Origin: Clostridia bacterium
Lineage (GTDB): Bacteria; Bacillota; Clostridia; Oscillospirales; Acutalibacteraceae
Assembly (NCBI GenBank): GCA_017416345.1
Contig: JAFQCR010000037.1
Span: 1 to 52,017, forward strand
DNA length: 52,017 nt
Direction: 5' to 3'
A program made the position numbers and the translations under genes. The notes under the pieces were generated by a model, which made no database searches, was not told the origin of the DNA, and saw only the letters and a program-made list of their open reading frames with translations. Positions 31,050-37,808 of the stretch are shown here, in pieces (within the stretch, counting starts at the first letter, position 1; every line of letters begins with the position of its first letter).

Positions 31050-31201
31050 GTTGAATAACGATAGTTTTAAGTGAAAGCAATAGTTATTAAAAACTTGAAA
31101 GCTCAAAAAATTTTATATTAACTTTTGGCAATTACCGTTTTTTACGGTGTGCAAATATTATGAACTGTATCCCTTTTGGGAACAGTATCGGAGGAATTTG
31201 T

Positions 31202-31777
31202 ATGAAAGACAAAAAACAAACGCAAAGGTTAGTGCTTGGTGCCATTATGACAGCACTCGTCATAGTGTTGCAGTTGCTGGGTCAGTTTATAAAGCTCGGG
31301 CCCTTTTCTGTGTCACTTGTGCTTGTGCCGATCGTTGTCGGTGCCGCGATCTGTGAGTACAAGATCGGAGCCTGGCTCGGTCTTGTGTTCGGTGTAGTGG
31401 TATTGCTGAGCGGTGATGCGGCCGCCTTTTATGCCATTGATGTGCCGGGTACGATCATCACCGTTCTTTTAAAAGGAACGCTGTGCGGTCTGTGTGCAGG
31501 ACTTGTTTATAAGCTGTTGGCCGACAAAAACAAGTATCTTGCCGTTATGCTTTCGGCCATCGTGTGTCCCGTGGTAAATACCGGTGTGTTCCTTTTGGGA
31601 TGCAAGCTGTTCTTTATGAGCACTATAACCGAGTGGGGCGTGGCCAACGGCTTTGCAAGCACTATGGAATATATGTTTATCGGCCTTGCAGGCGGAAACT
31701 TTATTTTTGAGCTTGTGGTCAACATCGTTTTGGCACCTGTGATTTTAAGGGTCATATCCTTTAATAAGAATTTATAA
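31202..31777 (+). CDS. ECF transporter S component (substrate unknown)
   Basis: 191 residues with five to six hydrophobic segments. The N-terminal LVLGAIMTALVIVLQLLG matches the opening helix of energy-coupling-factor substrate-binding proteins; GPFSVSLVLVPIVVGAAICEYKIGAWLGLVFGVVVLLSGD and GTLCGLCAGLVYKLL follow. It captures a vitamin or similar micronutrient and works with an EcfA/A'/T module encoded elsewhere. The ATG at 31202 has GGAGGAATT upstream; an in-frame ATG at 31160 lacks a ribosome site. The 31050-31200 leader contains small hairpins such as ACTGTATCCC...GGGAACAGT but no riboswitch I recognise. A terminator follows. Confidence 0.85.
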   Translation: MKDKKQTQRLVLGAIMTALVIVLQLLGQFIKLGPFSVSLVLVPIVVGAAICEYKIGAWLGLVFGVVVLLSGDAAAFYAIDVPGTIITVLLKGTLCGLCAGLVYKLLADKNKYLAVMLSAIVCPVVNTGVFLLGCKLFFMSTITEWGVANGFASTMEYMFIGLAGGNFIFELVVNIVLAPVILRVISFNKNL

Positions 31778-31784
31778 TCAACAA

Positions 31785-31824
31785 AAGCGTTGGCGGTTCA
31801 CAGTTTCGCCAACGCTTCATTTTT
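31785..31824 (+). terminator. Terminator of the ECF S-component gene
   Basis: AAGCGTTGGCG pairs with CGCCAACGCTT (31785-31817), then CATTTTT. Confidence 0.85.
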
Positions 31825-31834
31825 GTATAACGAA

Positions 31835-32140
31835 AACCACACGCTAAGCGTGTGGTTCCAGAGAGGCTTTTGCCGATGAGTAATCCCGCCGCAGCGGAAG
31901 GCTCCCCTGTGTAAGGGGAGCTGTCAGCGAAGCTGACTGAGGGGTTGTTTGAGAGAATTTTTTACAATCCCTCCGTCACGGCCCAGCCGTGCCACCTCCC
32001 TTTACACAAGGGAGGCTGAAAATGGTAGCCAAATCTTTGGCGGTAGGGCGAGTTTGCAAGTGTCAAATATTTCGGTGGACTTTCAGTCCAGCCAGTAACA
32101 GCGGCTTACAGCCGCAGAGCAAACCACCGGCTTAGCCGGT
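31835..32140. repeat. Cluster of palindromic repeats
   Basis: No gene is seen between 31778 and 32142. The stretch contains AACCACACGCTAAGCGTGTGGTT (31835-31857 region), a two-hairpin unit at 31895-31947 (GGCTCCCCTGTGTAAGGGGAG, then TGTCAGCGAAGCTGACTGAGGGG), its inverted partner at 31966-32018 (GGGAGG arms and CACGGCCCAGCCGTG), and short palindromes GGACTTTCAGTCC, GCGGCTTACAGCCGC and ACCACCGGCTTAGCCGGTGGT up to 32142. The units share the family B plan. Confidence 0.8.
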
Positions 32141-32142
32141 GG

Positions 32143-32352
32143 TTATGATTTGCATTTTTTACAGTAATCGGGGATGGTGCGTTCGGTGTGCAGACCGTCA
32201 CGCAGTTCAAAATCCTCGCAGACAGCGGCATAAGGGGACACCTCAATGTCTTTCAAAACACAGTGCTTGTCGTTGTCCTCATCATAAGGCCAATAGTATT
32301 TACAGCACCAGCATTCGACTTCATTTCTGCTCTCAAAGAACTCATTTTTCAT
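32143..32352 (-). CDS. Small cysteine-rich protein
   Basis: 69 residues with seven cysteines: a CWCC cluster at 14-17, C31, C45, and CKKC at 64-67. This suggests a structural zinc or iron-sulfur site. It is rich in acidic and aromatic residues (YYWPYDEDND). AAAGGTGA lies six to seven bases before the ATG at 32352. It diverges from a ribbon-helix-helix-like gene across palindromic sequence. It resembles small Cys-rich proteins found often in Clostridia genomes; the function is unknown. Confidence 0.75.
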   Translation of the reverse strand: MKNEFFESRNEVECWCCKYYWPYDEDNDKHCVLKDIEVSPYAAVCEDFELRDGLHTERTIPDYCKKCKS

Positions 32353-32378
32353 AAAAATCACCTTTCTGTATAATGATT

Positions 32379-32456
32379 AAGTATACTTAAAACGGGTATA
32401 CTTCCACCATTATAACACAAAAAATCTTAAAATGTACTTAAAATAAGATTTTTTGG
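32379..32456. promoter_or_regulatory. Palindromic operator-like region between divergent small genes
   Basis: AAGTATACTT (32379-32388) is followed after a short gap by GTATACTT, a repeated GTATAC core. Beyond lies an inverted repeat, AAAAAATCTT ... AAGATTTTTT (about 32420-32456), touching the ribosome site of the downstream gene. A plausible binding site for the ribbon-helix-helix protein next door. Confidence 0.5.
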
Positions 32457-32467
32457 AGAAATTTTTT

Positions 32468-32656
32468 ATGAGAAATAAAGAAAATAAGCATTTAGGCATT
32501 GAAATCAACAAGGAAATGCACTATAAATTGCATTATATCGCAAAATATGAGGGCAGATCGGGCAACGGACAGATATTGTATCTGGTCAACGAGTGCATCC
32601 GCAAGTTTGAAAAGGAGCACGGCGAGATCAAGGTCGAGGCCGAGGAAAAGAAATAA
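32468..32656 (+). CDS. Arc/ribbon-helix-helix-like small DNA-binding protein
   Basis: 62 residues. KHLGIEINKEMHYKLHYIAKYEGRS fits the beta-strand and first helix of the Arc/MetJ fold, and GNGQILYLVNECIRKFEKEHG fits the second helix, as in small Arc-type repressors. The charged tail KVEAEEKK is probably disordered. The ATG at 32468 follows TTGGAG; an in-frame TTG at 32453 overlaps that site. It probably acts as a dimer, binding the GTATAC palindromes upstream and regulating itself and the divergent Cys-rich gene. No toxin gene is adjacent, so an antitoxin role is not supported. Confidence 0.78.
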   Translation: MRNKENKHLGIEINKEMHYKLHYIAKYEGRSGNGQILYLVNECIRKFEKEHGEIKVEAEEKK

Positions 32657-32730
32657 AAGGTTTGCATTTAATCTTTCAACTTTGCTGCGGCTGATGCTGG
32701 TTGAGGAAAAAATATGAGGCTTTGTTTTAA

Positions 32731-33402
32731 TGTAGGGGACGGCGCCCTCGACGTCCCGAAAGTCGGCTCACGGCGGACCGCCCGGGAGGTCGGTCCCTAC
32801 ATTGTGCGCTTGAGTTTGGTTGTAGGGGAGGGCCTCTGCACCCTCTTGAAAGCCGTCTCACGGCGGGCGAACACATAGGTTCGCCCCTACGGTTTGCCTT
32901 CCGATTTTTGCCTTCCCCAGCGGGGAAGGTGGCATTGCGAAGCAATGACGGATGAGGAGAACACCGTCACATAAGTCCGTAAATGATGCAATACAGTTTG
33001 CTCATGGCGGGCGAACACATAGGTTCGCCCCTACGGTACGGACAATAAAATTTCGTAGGGGACGGCGCCCTCGACGTCCCGAAAGTCGGCTCACGGCGGG
33101 CGAACAGGAAAGCCCCTACAGAACCTCCCGTAATGGCCCCCTTGCCTAAAGGGTAACTCCCCATAAAATGGGGAGATGTCCGCAGGACAGAGGGGACGGC
33201 CGCAGTAAGCGGGTGGATTTTTGCGAAGCAAAAAGACGGAGGGATTCCGTAAGCCGGTTTGCGGCGGACCGCCGAGGACGTCGGTCCCTACATCGTGTCT
33301 TTGAGTTTTGCTGTAGGGGAGGCATTTATGCTCTCCGTGGCCTTATATTTTTCGCAAAATTATGTTTGAACTGAATTGATAAATCCATCCCTACAATACA
33401 CT
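32731..33402. repeat. Dense array of intergenic repeat units without genes
   Basis: Units in order: TGTAGGGGAC...GGTCCCTACA (32731-32801), TGTAGGGGAG...CGCCCCTAC (32821-32890), a family B two-hairpin repeat ending GGATGAGG (32909-32957), CGGGCGAACA...CGCCCCTAC (about 33006-33034), GTAGGGGACGGCGCCCTC...GCCCCTACA (33053-33120), a family A three-hairpin repeat (33141-33248), GCGGACCGCC...GGTCCCTACA (about 33258-33292) and TGTAGGGGAGG...CATCCCTACA (33311-33397). The 32731 and 33053 units share over 40 nearly identical bases. No protein-coding potential is evident. Confidence 0.88.
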
Positions 33403-33418
33403 TCAATACCGCAAAAAC

Positions 33419-33456
33419 AAAAGCGTTGGTAACTGTTTGTTACCAACGCTTTTTGC
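33419..33456. terminator. Terminator of uppP-coaX operon
   Basis: AAGCGTTGGTAAC pairs with GTTACCAACGCTT, with T-runs in both directions, just beyond the coaX stop. Confidence 0.85.
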
Positions 33457-33466
33457 ATCTTATGGA

Positions 33467-34231
33467 TTACACGTTTTTATCGTGGATGATCTTGAGGCCG
33501 TCGAGTAAAAGGTTATCGTCGAGCAGTATCTCATGGTCGCAATTGGCGACCACCTCGGGGGCAAGGCCGCCCGTGGCGACAACCGTGGCTTTGGTGCCGA
33601 GTTCACGCTCGATTCGGGTTATCATACCGTCCAGCAACGAAGCCTGACCGATTATAAGACCCGATTTGATACAGTCGATGGTGTTGGTGCCGATGACCTT
33701 TTTGGGTGCCTCAAGGCCTACCGACGGAAGCTGCGCGGTGCCCGAGGTCAGCGCCTCCATCGTAAGCTTGATGCCTGCGGCGATCGAACCGCCCAAAAAC
33801 TCACCGTTTTTGCCGATAACGCTGATGGTGGTTGCTGTGCCCATATCAATAACGATGCAAGGGCAGGGGTATTTTGCCAATGCTCCAACGGCACCTGCGG
33901 CAAGGTCGGCACCCAGCTGTGCAGGGTTGTCGATCTTGATATTAAGACCCGTTTTAATCCCGGGACCCAACACGATAGGCTTTATGCCGAACAAGCGCTG
34001 AACGGCTCTTTCAACGGCACTTCCGACCGTGGGTACGACCGAGGCAATGGCCGCCGAGGTTATCTCGTTGCGCTCTATCTCGTAAATGTGCAGGATATCA
34101 CGTATCTCGATGGCGTATTGGTCAGAGGTGCGGCGGCTGTCGGTTGCAAGACGTGCCGTGAATTTCAAGGTGTCTTTGTCAAATACGCCTATGGTTATAT
34201 TCGAGTTGCCTATATCAATACAGATCAGCAT
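33467..34231 (-). CDS. coaX: Type III pantothenate kinase
   Basis: 254 residues, the normal length of CoaX. Diagnostic blocks are the phosphate-binding MLICIDIGNSNITIGVF at the N-terminus, PAQLGADLAAGAVGALAKYPCPCIVIDMGTATTISVI (about 105-141, with the pantothenate-binding GADL and the second phosphate motif) and GGSIAAGIKLTMEAL. It phosphorylates pantothenate as the first step of coenzyme A synthesis. It starts 12 bp after the uppP stop, so the two are co-transcribed. Confidence 0.96.
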   Translation of the reverse strand: MLICIDIGNSNITIGVFDKDTLKFTARLATDSRRTSDQYAIEIRDILHIYEIERNEITSAAIASVVPTVGSAVERAVQRLFGIKPIVLGPGIKTGLNIKIDNPAQLGADLAAGAVGALAKYPCPCIVIDMGTATTISVIGKNGEFLGGSIAAGIKLTMEALTSGTAQLPSVGLEAPKKVIGTNTIDCIKSGLIIGQASLLDGMITRIERELGTKATVVATGGLAPEVVANCDHEILLDDNLLLDGLKIIHDKNV

Positions 34232-34243
34232 TTTATTACTCCT

Positions 34244-35095
34244 TTATTTTGCAAACAGGAAAAAGTATCCCAAAAGTATGATGCCAAGTATGACACGGTA
34301 ATATCCGAAGGGCTTGAAATTTTTGCGCTTTACATACTCGGTAAGGAAGCGGATGGCCAACAACGATACAACAAATGCAACAACAAGGCCGACCAACAGT
34401 ACGGTTATCTCAAGCGAGTCTATCATCAAAGCCTCACCGTCAATGATATCCTTGGCGTAGGCGGCACATTTCAAAAGGCTGGCACCGAACATAACGGGGA
34501 TGGCCAAGAAGAACGAAAACTCCGCGGCAACGGCTCTGGAGCAGCCAAGCAGCATTGCACCCAAAATGGTAACGCCCGAGCGTGATGTGCCGGGGATGAG
34601 CGACAAAAGCTGAATAAGACCGATGAAAAGTGCGGTCTTGTAGGACATTTCGGAAACATCGTTGATTTTTGGAAGCGGACGCTTGGTCGATTCAAGCGCA
34701 ATAAACGCAATACCGTAGATTATCAGCGTTGCGGCAACGGTGGGGAAGTTGTAGAAATACCTGTCAAGCGTATCCTCAAACGGCAGACCCACAACGGCGG
34801 CCGGTACGCAGGCGATGATGACCTTGAACCACATTTCCCAAGTCGATCTTTTGGCAAGAGCGTCCTTCTTGGGTGAAAACGGGTTGAGTTTTCGGAAAAA
34901 CATCACGATAACGGCCAATATAGCGCCCAACTGGATGACAACACGGAACATTTCCATAAAGTTAGGGTCGGATTCCTTCCACCACAGCTCCTCAAATAAA
35001 ATGAGATGTCCGGTGCTGGAGACGGGAAGCCATTCGGTGATACCTTCGACGATACCGTATAATATAGATTTGAGTATCTCAATAAATTCTGTCAT
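34244..35095 (-). CDS. uppP: Undecaprenyl-diphosphate phosphatase (UppP/BacA)
   Basis: 283 residues, an eight-helix membrane protein. The two signature stretches are present: GIVEGITEWLPVSSTGHLIL (about 14-33) and PGTSRSGVTILGAMLLGCSRAVAAEFSFFLAIPVM (about 165-199). It recycles undecaprenyl pyrophosphate to the monophosphate carrier for peptidoglycan and other cell-wall polymers, and confers bacitracin tolerance. First gene of a two-gene operon with coaX, driven by a TTGACA promoter. Confidence 0.97.
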   Translation of the reverse strand: MTEFIEILKSILYGIVEGITEWLPVSSTGHLILFEELWWKESDPNFMEMFRVVIQLGAILAVIVMFFRKLNPFSPKKDALAKRSTWEMWFKVIIACVPAAVVGLPFEDTLDRYFYNFPTVAATLIIYGIAFIALESTKRPLPKINDVSEMSYKTALFIGLIQLLSLIPGTSRSGVTILGAMLLGCSRAVAAEFSFFLAIPVMFGASLLKCAAYAKDIIDGEALMIDSLEITVLLVGLVVAFVVSLLAIRFLTEYVKRKNFKPFGYYRVILGIILLGYFFLFAK

Positions 35096-35117
35096 AAAAA
35101 CACCCTCTCAACTGACT

Positions 35118-35146
35118 ATTGTATACCAAAACTGTCGGTTTGTCAA
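35118..35146 (-). promoter_or_regulatory. Promoter of uppP-coaX
   Basis: On the minus strand: TTGACA (35141-35146), 17-bp spacer, TACAAT (35118-35123). Confidence 0.85.
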
Positions 35147-35264
35147 TTTTTGCTTTTCTTTCGGTAATTAATATGCTGATATCGGCTGTCACACAACCGC
35201 AAAACGGGAATAAAATGTAGAGAAGTCAGGGTATAGCCTGACAAATACATTTTGGAGGAATATT

Positions 35265-36086
35265 ATGGCAGATATAAAACAAAACTGTCCGACCGACAGC
35301 ACCGCCTTTAAAGAAGCGGTCTGTGTTGATGCAGGCAGAGTTTACGACTCCTGCTGTGACCGTGACTGTGTTACCGATATGAGGGTGTATTTTTCGCCCA
35401 ACGACCAACAGCTTGTCAATGCGGCCTGCAGCGTAAGGCTAAAATCGGCAGAGGTCATCGACGTGAACATAGATGTCGAGCAGGTCACCTTTAACCGTGG
35501 TTTTTACTCGTGCGACCTGACCTTCTTCTTTGTTGTGGCGCTGGATGTGTTCACCGCTCCGCACACCTGCCCCGTTTGCATCAAGGGTGTTTGCTTCTAC
35601 AACAAAAAGGCTATCCTTTACGGCAGCGAGGGTAATGTCAAGACCTTTACCAACGAGTATGTTGCCGATGACGGCTGTAACCGACGCACCGTATCGGGCG
35701 GCAATGCACCCAGATGCGTTGTGCAGGCGGTCGACCCCATTCCGCTTTCGGCAAGAGTGTCCGAATGCCGCTGTGCCTGCGACCTGCCCGGCTATATCCC
35801 TGCAGGTATCGCCTCGGTGGTCGGCGGCTGCATAGACCCCTGCTCCGACCCCGACAACAAGTCTATATTGGTCACTCTGGGTCTGTTTACGGTCATCCAG
35901 CTTGTTCGCAATGTGCAGATGCTCATTCCAGTATATGATTTCTGTGTGCCCGAAAAGCAATGCGATGACTCGTGCGACAGCCCTTGCGAGGTCTTCCGCA
36001 GGATAAAATTCCCGACCGACGATTTCTTCCCGCCCAGACCGTGTGACACGGACAACAACTGCGGCTGCGGTTGCGACGATAACTGA
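35265..36086 (+). CDS. Cysteine-rich conserved Clostridia protein, unknown function
   Basis: 273 residues with many cysteines, often paired with Asp (CVDAGRVYDSCCDRDCVTD near the N-terminus, CRCACDLPGY, CIDPCSDPDNK). The C-terminus is CDTDNNCGCGCDDN. Between these, regular beta-like strands (KSAEVIDVNIDVEQVTFNRGFYSCDLTFFF) suggest repeated beta-sandwich units. I recall proteins like this as uncharacterised in many Clostridia; I know no confirmed role, though a structural spore or envelope role is possible. There is no signal peptide. GGAGG precedes the ATG; a small hairpin, GTCAGGGTATAGCCTGAC, lies about 20 bases upstream of it. Confidence 0.8.
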   Translation: MADIKQNCPTDSTAFKEAVCVDAGRVYDSCCDRDCVTDMRVYFSPNDQQLVNAACSVRLKSAEVIDVNIDVEQVTFNRGFYSCDLTFFFVVALDVFTAPHTCPVCIKGVCFYNKKAILYGSEGNVKTFTNEYVADDGCNRRTVSGGNAPRCVVQAVDPIPLSARVSECRCACDLPGYIPAGIASVVGGCIDPCSDPDNKSILVTLGLFTVIQLVRNVQMLIPVYDFCVPEKQCDDSCDSPCEVFRRIKFPTDDFFPPRPCDTDNNCGCGCDDN

Positions 36087-36093
36087 AAATTTG

Positions 36094-36127
36094 CGGTGCT
36101 GTAACTGTGTTGCGGCACCGTTTTTTT
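36094..36127 (+). terminator. Terminator of the Cys-rich protein gene
   Basis: CGGTGCTGTAA pairs with TTGCGGCACCG (with G-U pairs), then TTTTTTT. Confidence 0.85.
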
Positions 36128-36135
36128 ATAAACTG

Positions 36136-36164
36136 TTGAAATTGCCGCCGATCGGGTGTATAAT
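36136..36164 (+). promoter_or_regulatory. Promoter of the SMI1/KNR4 gene
   Basis: TTGAAA (36136-36141), 17-bp spacer, TATAAT (36159-36164). Confidence 0.82.
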
Positions 36165-36196
36165 ATAAAAAAGGAATCCGGAAGGAGATAGGTCTA

Positions 36197-36655
36197 ATGA
36201 TAAAATGGGATTGCATCGAAAAGCTTCATGATGAAAGGCTCATCGCGGAATTTGAGCAGGAGATAGGCTGGGTCCTCCCTGAAAGCTATAAGGCATTTGT
36301 AAAGGAAAACAACTCCTGCCAGCCCGAAAAGCGCACCTGTTTTTCGGTCGACGGTAGCGAGGTCGAGCTGAATCATTTTTATAATCTTAACAAGGGTAGC
36401 GTTATAAGTATCTGGGATTTTTACGATTTTCCCGAGGAGGACCGCAAGTGGTTCAAGGAGCAGTACGGCGGCGAGCTGAACGATCATATCGCCTTTGCCG
36501 ATGATGTTGACGGCAATGCGGTCTGCTTTAATAAGGCTGATGGTTCGGTGACCCATTACGACCGTGAGAATGACAAAATGAGCACCGTGGCTCCCGATTT
36601 CACGGCATTTTTAACCGCACTTTATGTGCATGAGACCGACGAAACGGTAGATTGA
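36197..36655 (+). CDS. SMI1/KNR4 (SUKH) family protein
   Basis: 152 residues. LPESYKAFVKENN (about 28-40) is the classic SUKH opening. It continues through FSVDGSEVELNHFYNL, DHIAFADDVDGNAVCFNKADGSVTHYDRE and FTAFLTALY. In bacteria these proteins are often immunity proteins against secreted nuclease or deaminase toxins, but no toxin or secretion gene is nearby, so it is an orphan. AGGAGA precedes the ATG. Confidence 0.88.
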   Translation: MIKWDCIEKLHDERLIAEFEQEIGWVLPESYKAFVKENNSCQPEKRTCFSVDGSEVELNHFYNLNKGSVISIWDFYDFPEEDRKWFKEQYGGELNDHIAFADDVDGNAVCFNKADGSVTHYDRENDKMSTVAPDFTAFLTALYVHETDETVD

Positions 36656-36664
36656 TGATAAAAG

Positions 36665-36702
36665 AAAAAGCGTATCCGATCAAATTCGGATACGCTTTTT
36701 TG
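36665..36702. terminator. Terminator shared by SMI1 gene and tRNA-Val
   Basis: AAAAAGCGTATCCGA pairs with TCGGATACGCTTTTT. On the minus strand the stem begins immediately after the tRNA-Val CCA end, so both transcripts use it. Confidence 0.88.
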
Positions 36703-36777
36703 GTGGAAACAGACAGGCTCGAACTGTCGACCTCCTGCGTGTGAAGCAGGCACTCTGACCAACTGAGCTATGCTTCC
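36701..36777 (-). tRNA. tRNA-Val (CAC)
   Basis: On the minus strand the acceptor GGAAGCA pairs with TGTTTCC (one G-U), discriminator A, encoded CCA (36701-36703). The anticodon stem CCTGC/GCAGG encloses TTCACAC, giving CAC. The D-loop AGCTCAGTTGGTCAGAGT and the T-loop GTTCGAGCC are canonical. Confidence 0.96.
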
Positions 36778-36795
36778 GTTGCTTCTGCGAAGGAT

Positions 36796-36824
36796 ATTAT
36801 ACAACAACCGTCCCCGATTTTCAA
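36796..36824 (-). promoter_or_regulatory. Promoter of tRNA-Val, inside a hairpin
   Basis: On the minus strand: TTGAAA (36819-36824), 17-bp spacer, TATAAT (36796-36801), 19 bases before the tRNA 5' end. The -35 and spacer lie inside the hairpin at 36806-36852. Confidence 0.8.
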
Positions 36825-36852
36825 GTGTTGTTTTGAATTTCGGGGACGGTTT
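36806..36852. terminator. Long hairpin between aldolase and tRNA-Val genes
   Basis: AACCGTCCCCGATTTTCAA pairs almost perfectly with TTGAATTTCGGGGACGGTT. A T-rich run follows on the plus strand only. For the aldolase transcript (minus) the run after the stem is poor (GTTGTTGTATA), so termination there is uncertain. Confidence 0.6.
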
Positions 36853-36871
36853 ATTTTTTTGTTTAGCGGTA

Positions 36872-37702
36872 TTAATATCTTCCGTCTGAGCCGAAGAGCT
36901 TTATTTTATTCATAACGACCTGCTTTACAGCCTCAACGGCACCGGGCATAAGCTTGGTGTAGCCGAGATTTTCGGTCCAGTTATCGTGGATGTATTTGCA
37001 AAGGGCTGTGTTGATGTCGGTGAAGATGTTGACCTTGGAGATACCGTTTTTGATGACGTTTCTGAAATCGTCGTCGGTAAGTCCCGAGCCGCCGTGAAGC
37101 ACCAGCGGAACATCAACAACGTCGGCAATTTCCTTGAGTCGGCCGATATCCAGCACAGGTTTTTCCTTATAAACGCCGTGTGCGGTGCCGATGGCAACGG
37201 CCAGAGCATCAACGCCGGTCTCCTCGGCAAACTCTTTGGCCTGCATGGGATCGGTGTAGATATTGTGGTCGGCGGCGTTGGCGTTGGAGCCAACGTGTCC
37301 CAGCTCACCCTCAACCGTAATATTGTTTGCGTGTGCCAGCTTTACGATGTCGGCAAGGCATTTCTTGTTTTCCTCGTAAGGCTTGGATGAGCAATCGTAC
37401 ATGACCGAGGTAAAGCCTAAGCTTATGGCCTCCTTTACACGCTCCTCGGTAAGACCGTGGTCAAGGTGCAAAACAACGGGGACGGTGGCACGCTCGGCCA
37501 TGGGCTTTAGCATATCGGCAAGCTCCTGAAGCTCGGAGCAGTTGAGCAGGACCTCTGCGCTGCCGATGATAACGGGTGCACGAAGCTCCTCTGCGGCGGC
37601 AAGGACACCCTTGGCCATTTCAAGGTTGACGGTGTTAAAAAGGCCTACACCGTATTTGTTTTTCTTGGCATCAGCCAATATGTCTTTAAAATTTACAAGC
37701 AT
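36872..37702 (-). CDS. Class II fructose-bisphosphate aldolase family (GatY/IolJ/Fba type)
   Basis: 276 residues. Class II metal-dependent aldolase motifs are all present: VVLHLDHG (about 75-82, zinc His), VEGELGHVG (about 132-140), AVAIGTAHGVY, VLHGGSGL and VNIFTDIN. It cleaves or forms a ketose-1,6-bisphosphate with dihydroxyacetone phosphate; fructose-, tagatose- or inositol-pathway members of this size cannot be told apart here. With no dedicated sugar operon around it, a glycolytic role is most likely. A weak TTTACT-17-TAGAAT promoter lies upstream. Confidence 0.93.
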   Translation of the reverse strand: MLVNFKDILADAKKNKYGVGLFNTVNLEMAKGVLAAAEELRAPVIIGSAEVLLNCSELQELADMLKPMAERATVPVVLHLDHGLTEERVKEAISLGFTSVMYDCSSKPYEENKKCLADIVKLAHANNITVEGELGHVGSNANAADHNIYTDPMQAKEFAEETGVDALAVAIGTAHGVYKEKPVLDIGRLKEIADVVDVPLVLHGGSGLTDDDFRNVIKNGISKVNIFTDINTALCKYIHDNWTENLGYTKLMPGAVEAVKQVVMNKIKLFGSDGRY

Positions 37703-37808
37703 CTTTATTCTCCATCCGCCGAAAACGGCATTTACTCATCCCATTCTAATATGTAGAAGATAAAAAGTAAATGGATTATTTGACAGTTTATGGATAATAC
37801 AGGGGTTT

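Larger units (their letters stand above)
30548..31138. mobile_element. Candidate DUF559/palindromic-repeat mobile unit
   Basis: The unit, in order: direct repeat TTTTGGCAATTTCCGT (30548-30563), a two-hairpin repeat (30569-30618), the DUF559 gene (30625-30993), the same repeat inverted (31001-31049), about 70 bp of AT-rich DNA, then TTTTGGCAATTACCGT (31123-31138). The direct repeats match at 15 of 16 positions and would mark the insertion. No transposase or integrase is present. The autonomous nature is inferred, not shown. Confidence 0.5.

Noticed and set aside
31140-31201. Riboswitch in front of the ECF S-component gene
   Set aside because: Only a small hairpin is seen before the ribosome site; no conserved core of thiamin, FMN, cobalamin, folate or preQ1 riboswitches is recognisable.
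32727-33374. Several 60-75 codon open frames in both directions
   Set aside because: They run through palindromic repeat units, have biased Arg/Pro-rich translations, and lack ribosome sites.
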